From Herbaspirillum sp. ASV7 (GTDB taxonomy: Bacteria > Pseudomonadota > Gammaproteobacteria > Burkholderiales > Burkholderiaceae_D): a stretch of 39,993 nt of DNA. The notes beneath the pieces are model-generated. The model saw only the letters and a list, made by a program, of their open reading frames with translations. It did no database searches and was not told where the DNA came from. This document shows positions 16,340-23,496 of the stretch, piece after piece. Position 1 is the stretch's first letter. Every line of letters begins with the position of its first letter. The DNA lies in NCBI RefSeq assembly GCF_016429215.1, contig NZ_JAELUH010000049.1, positions 1-39,993 of the forward strand. Direction: 5' to 3'. A program made the position numbers and the translations under genes.

Positions 16340-18730
16340 GTGCGTTTATACCGGCTGGAAAGCAAGATCGTCACGCTGTTCATCATCCTGATTGTGGTGG
16401 TGCAACTGGCCGGCTTCGTCGCTATCCGCACGGCCATCGACCGCAATGCCCGCAGCGCCATCAGCGAGGAACTGGTGCTGGGCCAGCGCGTCTTCGTGCG
16501 CCTGCTGGAGCAGAACGCCCAGAAGCTGACCCAGGGTGCGCGCCTGCTGGCCTCGGACTTCGGTTTTCGCCAGGCCATCGGCACCGATGACCGGGCCACC
16601 ATCGCCTCGGTGCTGGCCAATCACGGCGCCCGCATCGGGGCCTCCAAGGCCATGCTGATCGGTGTCGACGGCCGCATCCGCGCTACCACCGTGGAATATC
16701 CCGACACCGACCTGCAGCGCAGCAGCCTGGAGCTGGTGCGCAAGGCCGGTGACAGCAACGGTGCCTCCGAGAACGTGGTGGTCGGTGACAGCCTGTACCA
16801 GATCGTGGCCGTACCGATCAAGGCGCCGGTGACCATTGCCTGGGTGGTGATGGGATTTCCGGTCGATCGTCAACTGGTGAGCGACATGCGCGAACTGTCG
16901 TCGCTGCAGGTCTCCATCCTGGTCAGCCAGCGCGGTGGCAGCGGGTGGACCGCCAATGTGTCTACGCTGGCGCCCCAGGAGGCAGCGATGCTGGTCCATG
17001 AGGTCGCCGATCCGGCTGTGCGCGCCGCTGCCCTGGCCGACCTGCAGATCGATGGCAACCAGTATCGTGCGCGCCTGCTGCCGCTGGCGCGTGCCAGCAA
17101 CGGCCAGGAGGCGGTGGCTGTGCTGCAGCGCTCGGTGAGCGAGGCGGTGGCTCCCTACCAGCGCCTGCAGTTGATTCTCTTGAGCATTACCGTGCTGGGT
17201 GTGCTGGGAGGTGCTGCGGCCAGCGCGGTGATGGCGCGCCGCATCACCAGTCCCCTGCGGGAGCTGGCCAGCGTGGCCAAGCGTCTGGGCGCCGGCGACT
17301 ACAGCGAAGGCCTGTTCATTCGTCGCCATGACGAGATCGGACGCCTGGGCAGTGCCTTCGAGACCATGCGCGGCGAGATCGCCCAGCGCGAAATCAAGAT
17401 CACCCGGCTGGCCTACCAGGACCAGCTCACCGGCCTGCCTAACCGGGTGCAGTTTGCCGACCTGTTGCGCGAAGCGATCGAGCAAGCCTCGGCCCGCCCC
17501 GGAGGCAGCTGCCACATCCTGATGATGGACCTGGACCGCTTCCAGCAGGTCAATGATGTGCTGGGCCACAGCTTCGGCGATGATCTGCTGCGCCAGGTGG
17601 CGGCCCGCCTGGCCGACCAGCTGCTGTATCCCGGTGCCAAGGTGGCGCGTCTGGGCGGTGACGAGTTTGCCATCCTGTTGCCCGATGTCGATCTCGATGG
17701 TGCACTGAACCAGGCCGTGCACATCCTGCGCGCGCTGGAACAACCCCTGTCGCTGCAGGAGCAGACCGTGGACCTGGGGGCGGGCATCGGCATTTCCGGC
17801 TACCCGGCCCATGGCAGCAACAGCGATACGCTGCTCAGCCGCGCCGAAGTGGCGATGTACATTGCCAAGCGCAAGGGCAGTGGCGTGGTGGTCTACGATC
17901 CGGCCATCGACCAGAGCAGCCAGGAAAGCCTGTCCCTGCTCTCGGAGCTGCGCCGTGCGCTGGAACGCGACGAATTCATGCTCTATCTGCAGCCCAAGCT
18001 GGACCTGGGCTCAGGCGAAGTCATCGGCGGCGAGGCGCTGGTGCGCTGGCTGCATCCCGAGAAGGGTTTCATCGGTCCGGACAATTTCATTCCCTTTGCC
18101 GAGACCACCGGGTTCGTGCGCATGCTGACCACCTGGATGCTGGAAAAGGTGGCGCGCCTGTCGGCCGAGCTGCAGGCCCAGGGGAGGGAATTGAAGTTCT
18201 CGGTGAACCTGTCCACCCGCGACCTGCTGGACCTGGAGTTGCCGGCCACCTTCGACGCCATCCTGCGGCGCCACCGGCTCCTGCCGTCGGCGCTGTGCCT
18301 GGAGATCACCGAGAGCGCCATCATGGATGACCCGGCGCGGGCGCAAAATACGCTGGAGCGCTTGTCGGCCATGGGTTTTGCCTTGAGCATCGACGACTTC
18401 GGCACCGGCTATTCCTCGCTGGCCTACCTGAAACGTCTGCCGGTGGACGAGCTGAAGATCGACAAATCCTTCGTCATGAAGATGGCGCAGGACCAGGACG
18501 ACGCCAAGATCGTGCGCTCCACCGTCGACCTGGGCCACAACCTGGGCTTGCGGGTGGTGGCCGAGGGGGTGGAGAGCGAGGCGGTCTGGAACCTGCTGCG
18601 CCAGATGGGTTGTGACCAGGGGCAGGGCTACTTCATGGGCAAGCCCATGCCGGTAGACCGTTTCCTGGAATGGTTGCATCAGTGGCGGGCACCGGCCATG
18701 CAGGACCAGTCGGAGAACATGGCGGTCTGA
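16340..18730 (+). CDS. Membrane GGDEF-EAL c-di-GMP enzyme with periplasmic sensor and HAMP
   Basis: This 796-aa inner-membrane protein makes and/or degrades c-di-GMP. Layout: membrane segment 9-30, periplasmic Cache-like domain 31-275, membrane segment 277-299, HAMP 300-352, GGDEF domain 355-515, EAL domain 530-785. GGDEF at 439-443 and EALVRW at 565-570 are intact, with later EAL motifs LEITESAIM, DDFGTGYSSL and KIDKSFV. No RxxD inhibitory site lies before GGDEF, unlike the protein at the left edge, so product inhibition is not expected. The start is GTG at 16340 behind a G-rich Shine-Dalgarno, giving the correct short cytosolic N-terminus. It lies between the cupredoxin and DUF3034 genes in one operon, which suggests the periplasmic domain reads a redox, copper or gas signal. 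Confidence 0.93.
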   Translation: MRLYRLESKIVTLFIILIVVVQLAGFVAIRTAIDRNARSAISEELVLGQRVFVRLLEQNAQKLTQGARLLASDFGFRQAIGTDDRATIASVLANHGARIGASKAMLIGVDGRIRATTVEYPDTDLQRSSLELVRKAGDSNGASENVVVGDSLYQIVAVPIKAPVTIAWVVMGFPVDRQLVSDMRELSSLQVSILVSQRGGSGWTANVSTLAPQEAAMLVHEVADPAVRAAALADLQIDGNQYRARLLPLARASNGQEAVAVLQRSVSEAVAPYQRLQLILLSITVLGVLGGAAASAVMARRITSPLRELASVAKRLGAGDYSEGLFIRRHDEIGRLGSAFETMRGEIAQREIKITRLAYQDQLTGLPNRVQFADLLREAIEQASARPGGSCHILMMDLDRFQQVNDVLGHSFGDDLLRQVAARLADQLLYPGAKVARLGGDEFAILLPDVDLDGALNQAVHILRALEQPLSLQEQTVDLGAGIGISGYPAHGSNSDTLLSRAEVAMYIAKRKGSGVVVYDPAIDQSSQESLSLLSELRRALERDEFMLYLQPKLDLGSGEVIGGEALVRWLHPEKGFIGPDNFIPFAETTGFVRMLTTWMLEKVARLSAELQAQGRELKFSVNLSTRDLLDLELPATFDAILRRHRLLPSALCLEITESAIMDDPARAQNTLERLSAMGFALSIDDFGTGYSSLAYLKRLPVDELKIDKSFVMKMAQDQDDAKIVRSTVDLGHNLGLRVVAEGVESEAVWNLLRQMGCDQGQGYFMGKPMPVDRFLEWLHQWRAPAMQDQSENMAV

Positions 18731-18757
18731 GACCGCCGGCAAGGGGAGTGGGAGACA

Positions 18758-19777
18758 ATGGGGGAGCAGAGCGTGAACAAGGTGATCGTGGGCTGTGGAT
18801 GGGCACTGCTGGCGTTGCCAGCACTGGCGCAGGCGCAGATGCAGATGACCCCGGCGCAGCGCGATGCCTGGACGGCAGCGCAGGAAAAGAAGGCTGAGCA
18901 GGCCGCGCGCACGGCCGACACCGCTGCTGCCGATGCGTCGGCGTCAAGCGCAAGCGGGCGCTGGATGCCCGACCTGGGCAAGCTCCTTGCCACCGGCGGC
19001 GTGATCCAGGTGGAGGGCGCCGGTGGCGGCGGCCTCACCCCCTGGGCACTCATTACCGGCTATGGCACGCGCGACAGCTATGGCGCCAATGCCCACTACA
19101 CCTATCTGAAGACCCAGGACTATACGCTTAGATCCTACGGCGTGGCCGTAGGCATCCTGGACCGGGTCGAACTGTCTGCGGCCAAGCAGGAGTTCTATGG
19201 CAGCCTGGCCCCGCTGAACAATCTCAAGATCACCCAGGACATCTTCGGTCTCAAGATCAAGCTGGCCGGCGACGCCGTCTACGACCAGGATCGCTGGCTG
19301 CCGCAGATCGCTGCCGGCATGATGCTCAAGCGCAACAATGGCATCGGCGGCCTGGGCGCGGTCACCAGCGTCAAGCAGCTGGGCGCGGCCAGCGATGCCG
19401 GTATCGACTACTACCTCTCGGCCACCAAGATCCTGCTCGACCAGAGTCTCCTGCTCAACGCGACCATGCGCCTGACCAAGGCCAACCAGATGGGCCTGCT
19501 GGGCTTCGGCGGCGACAAGGGCGACCGCTACCAGGCCATGGGCGAATTCTCGGCGGCCTACCTGATCAACCGCAAGCTGGCCCTGGGCGCCGAATACCGC
19601 ATGAAGCCCAACAACCTCGCCGCCGACAACGAGAAGGATTACTACGACGCCTTCCTGGCCTGGTTCCCCAGCAAGAACCTCTCCGTGACGCTGGCCTATG
19701 TGGTGCTGGGCGATATCACCGTCTACAACCCTACGCGTCAGCGCGGCACCTACCTGTCGCTGCAGGCCGGATTCTGA
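18758..19777 (+). CDS. DUF3034 outer-membrane beta-barrel protein
   Basis: This 339-aa protein has a signal peptide (ALLALPALAQAQ, cleavage at about residue 27) and a Gln/Ala-rich linker. A long beta-rich domain follows with alternating aromatic residues and ends in Phe (LSLQAGF), typical of an outer-membrane barrel. The stretch GGVIQVEGAGGGGLTPWALITGYG at its start and the overall pattern fit the DUF3034 family (from memory). Function is unknown; family members occur beside the same cupredoxin and c-di-GMP genes. GGAG precedes ATG 18758 closely; GTG at 18773 with GGGGGAG is an equally good start, giving a cleaner signal peptide. Confidence 0.8.
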   Translation: MGEQSVNKVIVGCGWALLALPALAQAQMQMTPAQRDAWTAAQEKKAEQAARTADTAAADASASSASGRWMPDLGKLLATGGVIQVEGAGGGGLTPWALITGYGTRDSYGANAHYTYLKTQDYTLRSYGVAVGILDRVELSAAKQEFYGSLAPLNNLKITQDIFGLKIKLAGDAVYDQDRWLPQIAAGMMLKRNNGIGGLGAVTSVKQLGAASDAGIDYYLSATKILLDQSLLLNATMRLTKANQMGLLGFGGDKGDRYQAMGEFSAAYLINRKLALGAEYRMKPNNLAADNEKDYYDAFLAWFPSKNLSVTLAYVVLGDITVYNPTRQRGTYLSLQAGF

Positions 19778-19787
19778 GGAGTACACG

Positions 19788-20237
19788 ATGAACATGCGCA
19801 AGATCTCGCAGGTGCTGGCCGGGCTGTCCATGCTCTGTGCACTGGGCGCGGCCATGCCGGTGCGGGCGCAGGTGCAGGCCGACGCCTCGCTGTTCCATGA
19901 CCTGGGCGGTCTGCCGGTGATCCGGCAGACGGTGCAGGATTTCGTGGCCGCCATGCTGGCCGATCCCCGCATCAGGCATACCTTCGACGGCGCCAATCTC
20001 AAGCGTCTGGAAGACAAGCTGGTCGAGCAGTTCTGCATGTTGAGCGGCGGCGGTTGTGCCTACACGGGCGATCCGATGAAGGAAGTGCACCAGGGTCTCA
20101 AGCTCACCAATGCCGATTTCAATGCCCTGGTGGAAGACCTGCAGCTGGCCATGGACAAGAACGGCATCTCCGCACGTACGCAAAACCGCCTGCTGGCCCT
20201 GCTGGCGCCGATGCAGCGCGACACCGTGACACGCTAG
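19788..20237 (+). CDS. Exported group 1 truncated haemoglobin
   Basis: This 149-aa protein is a short globin preceded by a signal peptide (residues 1-27, cleavage after VRA). The globin starts with LFHDLGGLPVIRQTVQDFV. The proximal haem histidine is His101 in KEVHQGLKLTNADF, the family's conserved H-x-G-L motif. Residues 83 and 90 are cysteines around a Gly-rich turn. It would bind haem and O2 or NO in the periplasm, unusual because most truncated haemoglobins are cytosolic. GGAG lies 8 bases before the ATG, 10 bases after the DUF3034 stop, so it is the fourth gene of the operon. Confidence 0.88.
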   Translation: MNMRKISQVLAGLSMLCALGAAMPVRAQVQADASLFHDLGGLPVIRQTVQDFVAAMLADPRIRHTFDGANLKRLEDKLVEQFCMLSGGGCAYTGDPMKEVHQGLKLTNADFNALVEDLQLAMDKNGISARTQNRLLALLAPMQRDTVTR

Positions 20238-20254
20238 ATTTTTTTGCCGGCGCT

Positions 20255-20282
20255 GGAATAAACCGGCACCGGCATCCGTATA
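20255..20282 (+). promoter_or_regulatory. ECF-sigma-type promoter before the sigma/anti-sigma operon
   Basis: GGAATAA at 20255-20261 (-35) and CGTATA at 20277-20282 (-10) are 15 bases apart, the layout of ECF-sigma promoters (GGAAT-like and CGT-like boxes). It lies 51 bases before the secreted-protein gene that heads the operon containing the ECF sigma factor, so autoregulation is inferred. Confidence 0.6.
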
Positions 20283-20332
20283 CCTCGGCATGGGTATGGC
20301 ACATCGCGCAACCCATCCTGAAAGGAAATGAC

Positions 20333-20704
20333 ATGAGACTGCTCGCAACCTCTCTGCTGGCGCTGGCTTGCGCCGCCACCTCCCTGAGCGCTGCGGCCCA
20401 GGGCGCCGGTGTCAAGAATGTCGATGGCGTCCTGGTCGATGCCCAGGGCATGACCGTCTACACCTTCGACAAGGATGTTCCCAACAGTGGCAAGAGTGTC
20501 TGCAATGGCCCCTGTGCCAAGCTGTGGCCGCCTGTCGCGCCCATGGGAACACCCGCCGCACCATACTCGATCGTGACGCGTGACGATGGCACCGCCCAGC
20601 TGGCCTACCAGGGCAAGCCGCTGTATCGCTACGAAAAGGATGCCAAGGCGGGCGACCGCGATGGCGACAACTTCAAGGACATCTGGCACGTGGTCAAGCC
20701 CTGA
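20333..20704 (+). CDS. Secreted Yx(F/W/Y)xxD-repeat protein (COG4315 type)
   Basis: This is a 123-aa exported protein with a signal peptide up to about residue 22 (LSAAAQG). The mature part has the two family motifs VYTFDKD and LYRYEKD, a paired CNGPCAKLWPP segment and the closing DGDNFKDIWHVVKP. The family is widespread and of unknown biochemical role; its members are often encoded with ECF sigma factors under oxidative or metal stress control. AAAGGA precedes the ATG. The canonical lipobox is lacking, so it is probably soluble periplasmic rather than a lipoprotein. It is first in an operon with the sigma and anti-sigma genes, 24 bases upstream of the former. Confidence 0.85.
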   Translation: MRLLATSLLALACAATSLSAAAQGAGVKNVDGVLVDAQGMTVYTFDKDVPNSGKSVCNGPCAKLWPPVAPMGTPAAPYSIVTRDDGTAQLAYQGKPLYRYEKDAKAGDRDGDNFKDIWHVVKP

Positions 20705-20728
20705 GACCACTGACCAGTCGCCCCCACC

Positions 20729-21286
20729 ATGTTCCGACGCAAGCCCGGCCACGACCAGGCCCGCCTGGCCGACGAGCAAGCCATGCTGGCTTGCCTGCCG
20801 CGGCTGCGCCGTTACGCCCGCGCCCTGACCGGCGAGCGCGAGAGTGCCGACGACCTGGTGCAGGACACCCTGGAACGAGCCTGGCAAAAGCTGGACAGCT
20901 GGCAACGCGGCAGTGACATGCGGCCCTGGCTGTTTGCCATCATGCACAACCTGCATGCCGATGCCCATCGCAAGACCGGCCTGGCCACCGTTGAGCTGGA
21001 GTTGGCCGGTGACGCGATGGTCGCTGCCGACCTGGCGCGCGATCACGGCCTGGCGCTGGACCTGGAGGCGGCGCTGCGGCTGTTGCCGGCCGAACAGCGC
21101 GAGGTGCTGCTGCTGGTGGCCCTGGAAGAGCTGCGCTATGAGGAAGTGGCGGCCACCCTGGGGATCCCGGTGGGGACCGTGATGTCGCGCCTGTCGCGTG
21201 GCCGCGAACGTCTGCGGCGCCTCATGGAAGGGCCGGATGGTCGCGGTGAGGTGGCGCCGGGCGCTAGCCTGAAGGTGGTGAAATGA
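20729..21286 (+). CDS. ECF-subfamily RNA polymerase sigma factor
   Basis: This is a 185-aa sigma-70 family protein with only regions 2 and 4. Region 2 is seen at about 25-90 (ADDLVQDTLERAWQKL, RPWLFAIMHNLHAD). Region 4 is at about 112-170 (LLPAEQREVLLLVALEELRY, then the helix-turn-helix VAATLGIPVGTVMSRLSRGR). No Shine-Dalgarno is seen at ATG 20729, so translation may depend on the upstream gene 24 bases away. The stop overlaps the start of the next gene by ATGA, the usual sigma/anti-sigma coupling. The predicted target is its own promoter at 20255-20282. Confidence 0.94.
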   Translation: MFRRKPGHDQARLADEQAMLACLPRLRRYARALTGERESADDLVQDTLERAWQKLDSWQRGSDMRPWLFAIMHNLHADAHRKTGLATVELELAGDAMVAADLARDHGLALDLEAALRLLPAEQREVLLLVALEELRYEEVAATLGIPVGTVMSRLSRGRERLRRLMEGPDGRGEVAPGASLKVVK

Positions 21287-22158
21287 AGATTCCGGCATTT
21301 GAGCAAGACGAACTGCACGCCTACGCCGACGGCCAGTTGCCGGCGGCACGGGCGGCCGAGATCGCAGCCTGGCTGGAGCACGAGGGGCCCCAGGGCGAGT
21401 TCTCGCGACAGGTACGTGCCTGGCGGGCACAGAACCGTGCCCTGCATGCCCACTATGCGCCGGTCCTGGAAGAACCCTTGCCGCCACGCCTGGCCGCGGC
21501 GGTGCTGGCCGGCGATACCGGTCAGGACCACGCGCCCCGTCATCAGGCCGGCGCGGGCGCAGAAGCGGCCAATGCATCCTCCTGGCGGCGCGTTGTCGCC
21601 ATGCTGGTGTTGACCGTGGTCGCGGGCGCCGGCGGCTGGCTGGCGCACGACCTCTTCGAGGGCCGCAGCAACGGCAGCGGGATGCTGGTACTGGCACGCC
21701 AGGCTGCGGTGGCCCACGTGGTCTACAGCAGCGACCTGCGGCGTCCGGTGGAAGTCGGGGCCGACCAGGAACAGGCCCTGGTGACCTGGCTGTCGCGCCG
21801 TATCGGTGCCAATGTGCGCGCGCCCAAGCTGGCGCCGTTGGGCTATGACCTGATCGGTGGCCGCCTGCTGCCGGGCCAGAATGGGCCGGTGGCGCAATTC
21901 ATGTATCAGGATGCGGCCGGACAGCGGCTGACACTCTATGTCTCGCGCGACCAGGTCCAGAATCGCGATACCGGATTCCGCTTCGCCCAGGAGGGCCGGG
22001 TCAACGTGTTCTACTGGATCGACGGCCAGTTCGGCTATGCGCTCTCGGCCAGCATGGGCCGCCCTGAACTGGCCCGTATTGCCGGATCGGTCTATGAGCA
22101 ACTGGCACCGTCACCGTCGCTGCCACCTTCGTCGTCGCCGGCCGCTCCCTCGCGCTGA
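21283..22158 (+). CDS. Membrane anti-sigma factor
   Basis: This 291-aa single-pass protein is coupled to the sigma gene by a 4-base overlap. An N-terminal cytosolic anti-sigma domain at about 1-95 begins with DELHAYADGQLPAARAAEIAAWL, typical of transmembrane anti-sigma regulators. One membrane segment lies at 102-122 (VVAMLVLTVVAGAGGWLAH), followed by a periplasmic domain of about 165 residues and a Pro/Ser-rich tail. It lacks the zinc HxxxCxxC motif. It would hold the sigma factor until a periplasmic signal arrives. Confidence 0.88.
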   Translation: MKIPAFEQDELHAYADGQLPAARAAEIAAWLEHEGPQGEFSRQVRAWRAQNRALHAHYAPVLEEPLPPRLAAAVLAGDTGQDHAPRHQAGAGAEAANASSWRRVVAMLVLTVVAGAGGWLAHDLFEGRSNGSGMLVLARQAAVAHVVYSSDLRRPVEVGADQEQALVTWLSRRIGANVRAPKLAPLGYDLIGGRLLPGQNGPVAQFMYQDAAGQRLTLYVSRDQVQNRDTGFRFAQEGRVNVFYWIDGQFGYALSASMGRPELARIAGSVYEQLAPSPSLPPSSSPAAPSR

Positions 22159-22273
22159 GGCACGGGCTGCCTCGCTCCATCCGTCTCTGGCCACCGCTAT
22201 CACGGCCGCGCCATCGGCCCTGGCCGGCGCCGTTTACAAGTGCAAAACCGGGTAAGGATGCGGCAATCACCGT

Positions 22274-22300
22274 TAAGAGTGGGTGTACTGTTGCCGCTAA
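22274..22300 (+). promoter_or_regulatory. Sigma-28 (FliA)-like promoter of first micro-gene
   Basis: TAAGAGTG at 22274-22281, exactly 11 bases, then GCCGCTAA at 22293-22300. The sigma-28 consensus is TAAAGTTT-N11-GCCGATAA, so the -10 matches 7 of 8 and the -35 keeps TAA and one further T. It lies 110 bases before the start codon. Confidence 0.65.
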
Positions 22301-22322
22301 CATATTTACCCATGACGTAAAG

Positions 22323-22367
22323 CCTGTGCACACATGGTAGGGGGAAACTGAAACATGTGTAGACAGG
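22323..22367 (+). promoter_or_regulatory. Structured 5' leader hairpin
   Basis: CCTGT (22323-22327) pairs with ACAGG (22363-22367) and ACACATG (22330-22336) with CATGTGT (22354-22360), separated by a 2-base internal mismatch. The 17-base loop holds an AGGGGG run. It lies between the sigma-28-like promoter and the ribosome binding site of the first micro-gene. Confidence 0.55.
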
Positions 22368-22409
22368 AAGACGTCGTGGCCCAGTTGCAGTTCAAACAAG
22401 GAGTTTCAT

Positions 22410-22598
22410 ATGGAGCTAGCAACTCTCGCCACTGGCGCGGCAACGGCCTGGTTGGCTGACAAGGCGGCGCAGTCCGTCGGCATCGACCTGGGCAAGGTCG
22501 CCAAGACGGCGGTGGATGATGTGGTCGGGGTCGCCGCTGCGGTGGCGCGCCTGCCGGGCAATGTAAATATCGGCCGCATCATCAATACCATCGTCTGA
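22410..22598 (+). CDS. Small protein, probable divergent YjfB-like paralogue
   Basis: This 62-aa protein has no match recognised on its own. AAGGAG precedes ATG 22410. It is Ala/Val-rich, without a signal peptide, and its hydrophobic stretch VVGVAAAVA is too short to be a clear membrane anchor. Aligned by eye with the next gene's product, it needs a single one-residue gap and gives about 20 identical positions, densest at the end: LPGNVNIGRIINTIV against LPANPNIGRNVNTTA. It has its own sigma-28-like promoter, leader hairpin and terminator. It is therefore inferred to be a divergent copy of the YjfB family and flagellum-co-regulated. It is small, but RBS, promoter and terminator together make it a real gene. 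Confidence 0.72.
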   Translation: MELATLATGAATAWLADKAAQSVGIDLGKVAKTAVDDVVGVAAAVARLPGNVNIGRIINTIV

Positions 22599-22638
22599 AG
22601 GCAAAGGTATAGGGCGCGCAGGATCGGCGCCGGTTCTG

Positions 22639-22667
22639 ATCGCACCCTTCGGGGTGCGATTTTTCTT
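22639..22667 (+). terminator. Rho-independent terminator of first micro-gene
   Basis: ATCGCACCC at 22639-22647, loop TTCG, GGGTGCGAT at 22652-22660, followed by TTTTCTT. Confidence 0.9.
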
Positions 22668-22712
22668 GGTGTCTCCTAAAAGTAATACTCTCAATAAAAA
22701 TCTTGAACACTG

Positions 22713-22739
22713 TAAAGATTCGGAGTCCAATACCGTAAA
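22713..22739 (+). promoter_or_regulatory. Sigma-28-like promoter of YjfB gene
   Basis: TAAAGATT at 22713-22720 matches 7 of 8 consensus -35 bases. After exactly 11 bases comes ACCGTAAA at 22732-22739, a weaker -10 (5 of 8). The spacing is identical to the promoter of the preceding micro-gene. Confidence 0.6.
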
Positions 22740-22745
22740 TGAAGG

Positions 22746-22772
22746 ACCGGGTGATCAATCCTGTTACCCGGT
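22746..22772 (+). promoter_or_regulatory. Leader hairpin before YjfB gene
   Basis: ACCGGGT at 22746-22752 pairs with ACCCGGT at 22766-22772 across 13 bases. It is followed by AGAAGGAG and ATG 22794. Its position is equivalent to the hairpin in front of the first micro-gene. Confidence 0.45.
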
Positions 22773-22793
22773 TTCCCCCAGAAGGAGTAGTCC

Positions 22794-22985
22794 ATGGATG
22801 TTTCGCAAATTGCATCGCTGGCCACTGACATGGCGTCGTCGCAGACGGCTGACCAGGTCAATGTCCTGATGCTCAAGAAAGCGCTCAATACCCAGGCCGC
22901 AGCGGCCATCGGCGTGCTGCAGGCATTGCCGCCGCCGCTGCCGGCCAATCCCAATATCGGTCGCAACGTCAACACGACCGCCTGA
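22794..22985 (+). CDS. YjfB-family putative motility protein
   Basis: This 63-aa cytosolic protein fits the YjfB family: a start MDVSQIASLATDMASSQTAD, a VLKKAL-like segment (LMLKKALNTQAAA), a LLQALP-like LQALPPP, and an ending of the type NIGRNVNTTA. The Bacillus subtilis member belongs to the SigD (sigma-28-type) regulon; its biochemical role is unknown. AGAAGGAG precedes the ATG. A sigma-28-like promoter lies 55 bases upstream and a strong terminator 20 bases downstream, so it is a single-gene unit. The preceding micro-gene appears to be its paralogue. Confidence 0.82.
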   Translation: MDVSQIASLATDMASSQTADQVNVLMLKKALNTQAAAAIGVLQALPPPLPANPNIGRNVNTTA

Positions 22986-23004
22986 GCGCCAGCTTCATCT
23001 TTGG

Positions 23005-23035
23005 AAATCGCAGTCTTCGGACTGCGATTTTTTTT
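23005..23035 (+). terminator. Rho-independent terminator of YjfB gene
   Basis: AAATCGCAGTC at 23005-23015, loop TTCG, GACTGCGATTT at 23020-23030, then five more T. Loop and stem base resemble the terminator at 22639-22667. Confidence 0.92.
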
Positions 23036-23094
23036 GGCTGTCCTGCTTGGAAGCCGCAAACCAGCCATTGCTCCTCTCTCTTTAATACAATAAA

Positions 23095-23200
23095 TTGGTC
23101 AAAATATATAAAGTCTAATTAATTAGTCTTGTTATATCCGAGATGACCAATATAATGTTCTTGTAAGAAAAAGATCATTTTATTGGATCTGATATGACCA
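23095..23200. promoter_or_regulatory. AT-rich hipBA promoter with operator palindromes
   Basis: This AT-rich stretch contrasts with the GC-rich surroundings. TTGGTCA at 23095-23101 and TGACCAA at 23144-23150 are a perfect inverted pair. CTAATTAATTAG at 23115-23126 is a 12-base palindrome between them. TTGG...ACCAA recurs at about 23183-23201, across the hipB start codon. This arrangement fits autorepression by the HipB-like protein. Confidence 0.55.
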
Positions 23201-23496
23201 ACCTGCAAGACATCGGCCAGCGCATCCGCCTGGCCCGCAAGGCCCGGGGTCTGACCGCCATCGAACTGGCGGAGCTGGCCGGCATGCATCGCAATACGCT
23301 GCTGGCGCTGGAAACCGGGCGTGGCAACATCGAGCTGGGCAAGTTGCTATCCCTGTGCAACGAACTGGAACTGGACCTGCTGCTGCTGCCACGCCAGGCC
23401 GCCACGCTGCGTGCGGCCGAGCACCAGGGAGCTGGCAGCCAGACCGAGCTGGGCCAGCGCCTGCAAGCCCTCATGGGCCAACAGGAGCGGCCATGA
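23194..23496 (+). CDS. hipB: HipB-like helix-turn-helix antitoxin
   Basis: This 100-aa XRE/Cro-type DNA-binding protein has its helix-turn-helix at about 6-60 (IRLARKARGLTAIELAELAGMHRNTLLALETGR). It is expected to neutralise the HipA-type kinase and repress the operon. The next gene starts inside its stop codon (ATGA), so it is the first member of a translationally coupled hipBA pair. Its C-terminal third (AEHQGAGSQTELGQRLQAL) is polar and may be the flexible, protease-sensitive tail usual for antitoxins. The upstream AT-rich region holds matching palindromes. Confidence 0.88.
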   Translation: MTNLQDIGQRIRLARKARGLTAIELAELAGMHRNTLLALETGRGNIELGKLLSLCNELELDLLLLPRQAATLRAAEHQGAGSQTELGQRLQALMGQQERP

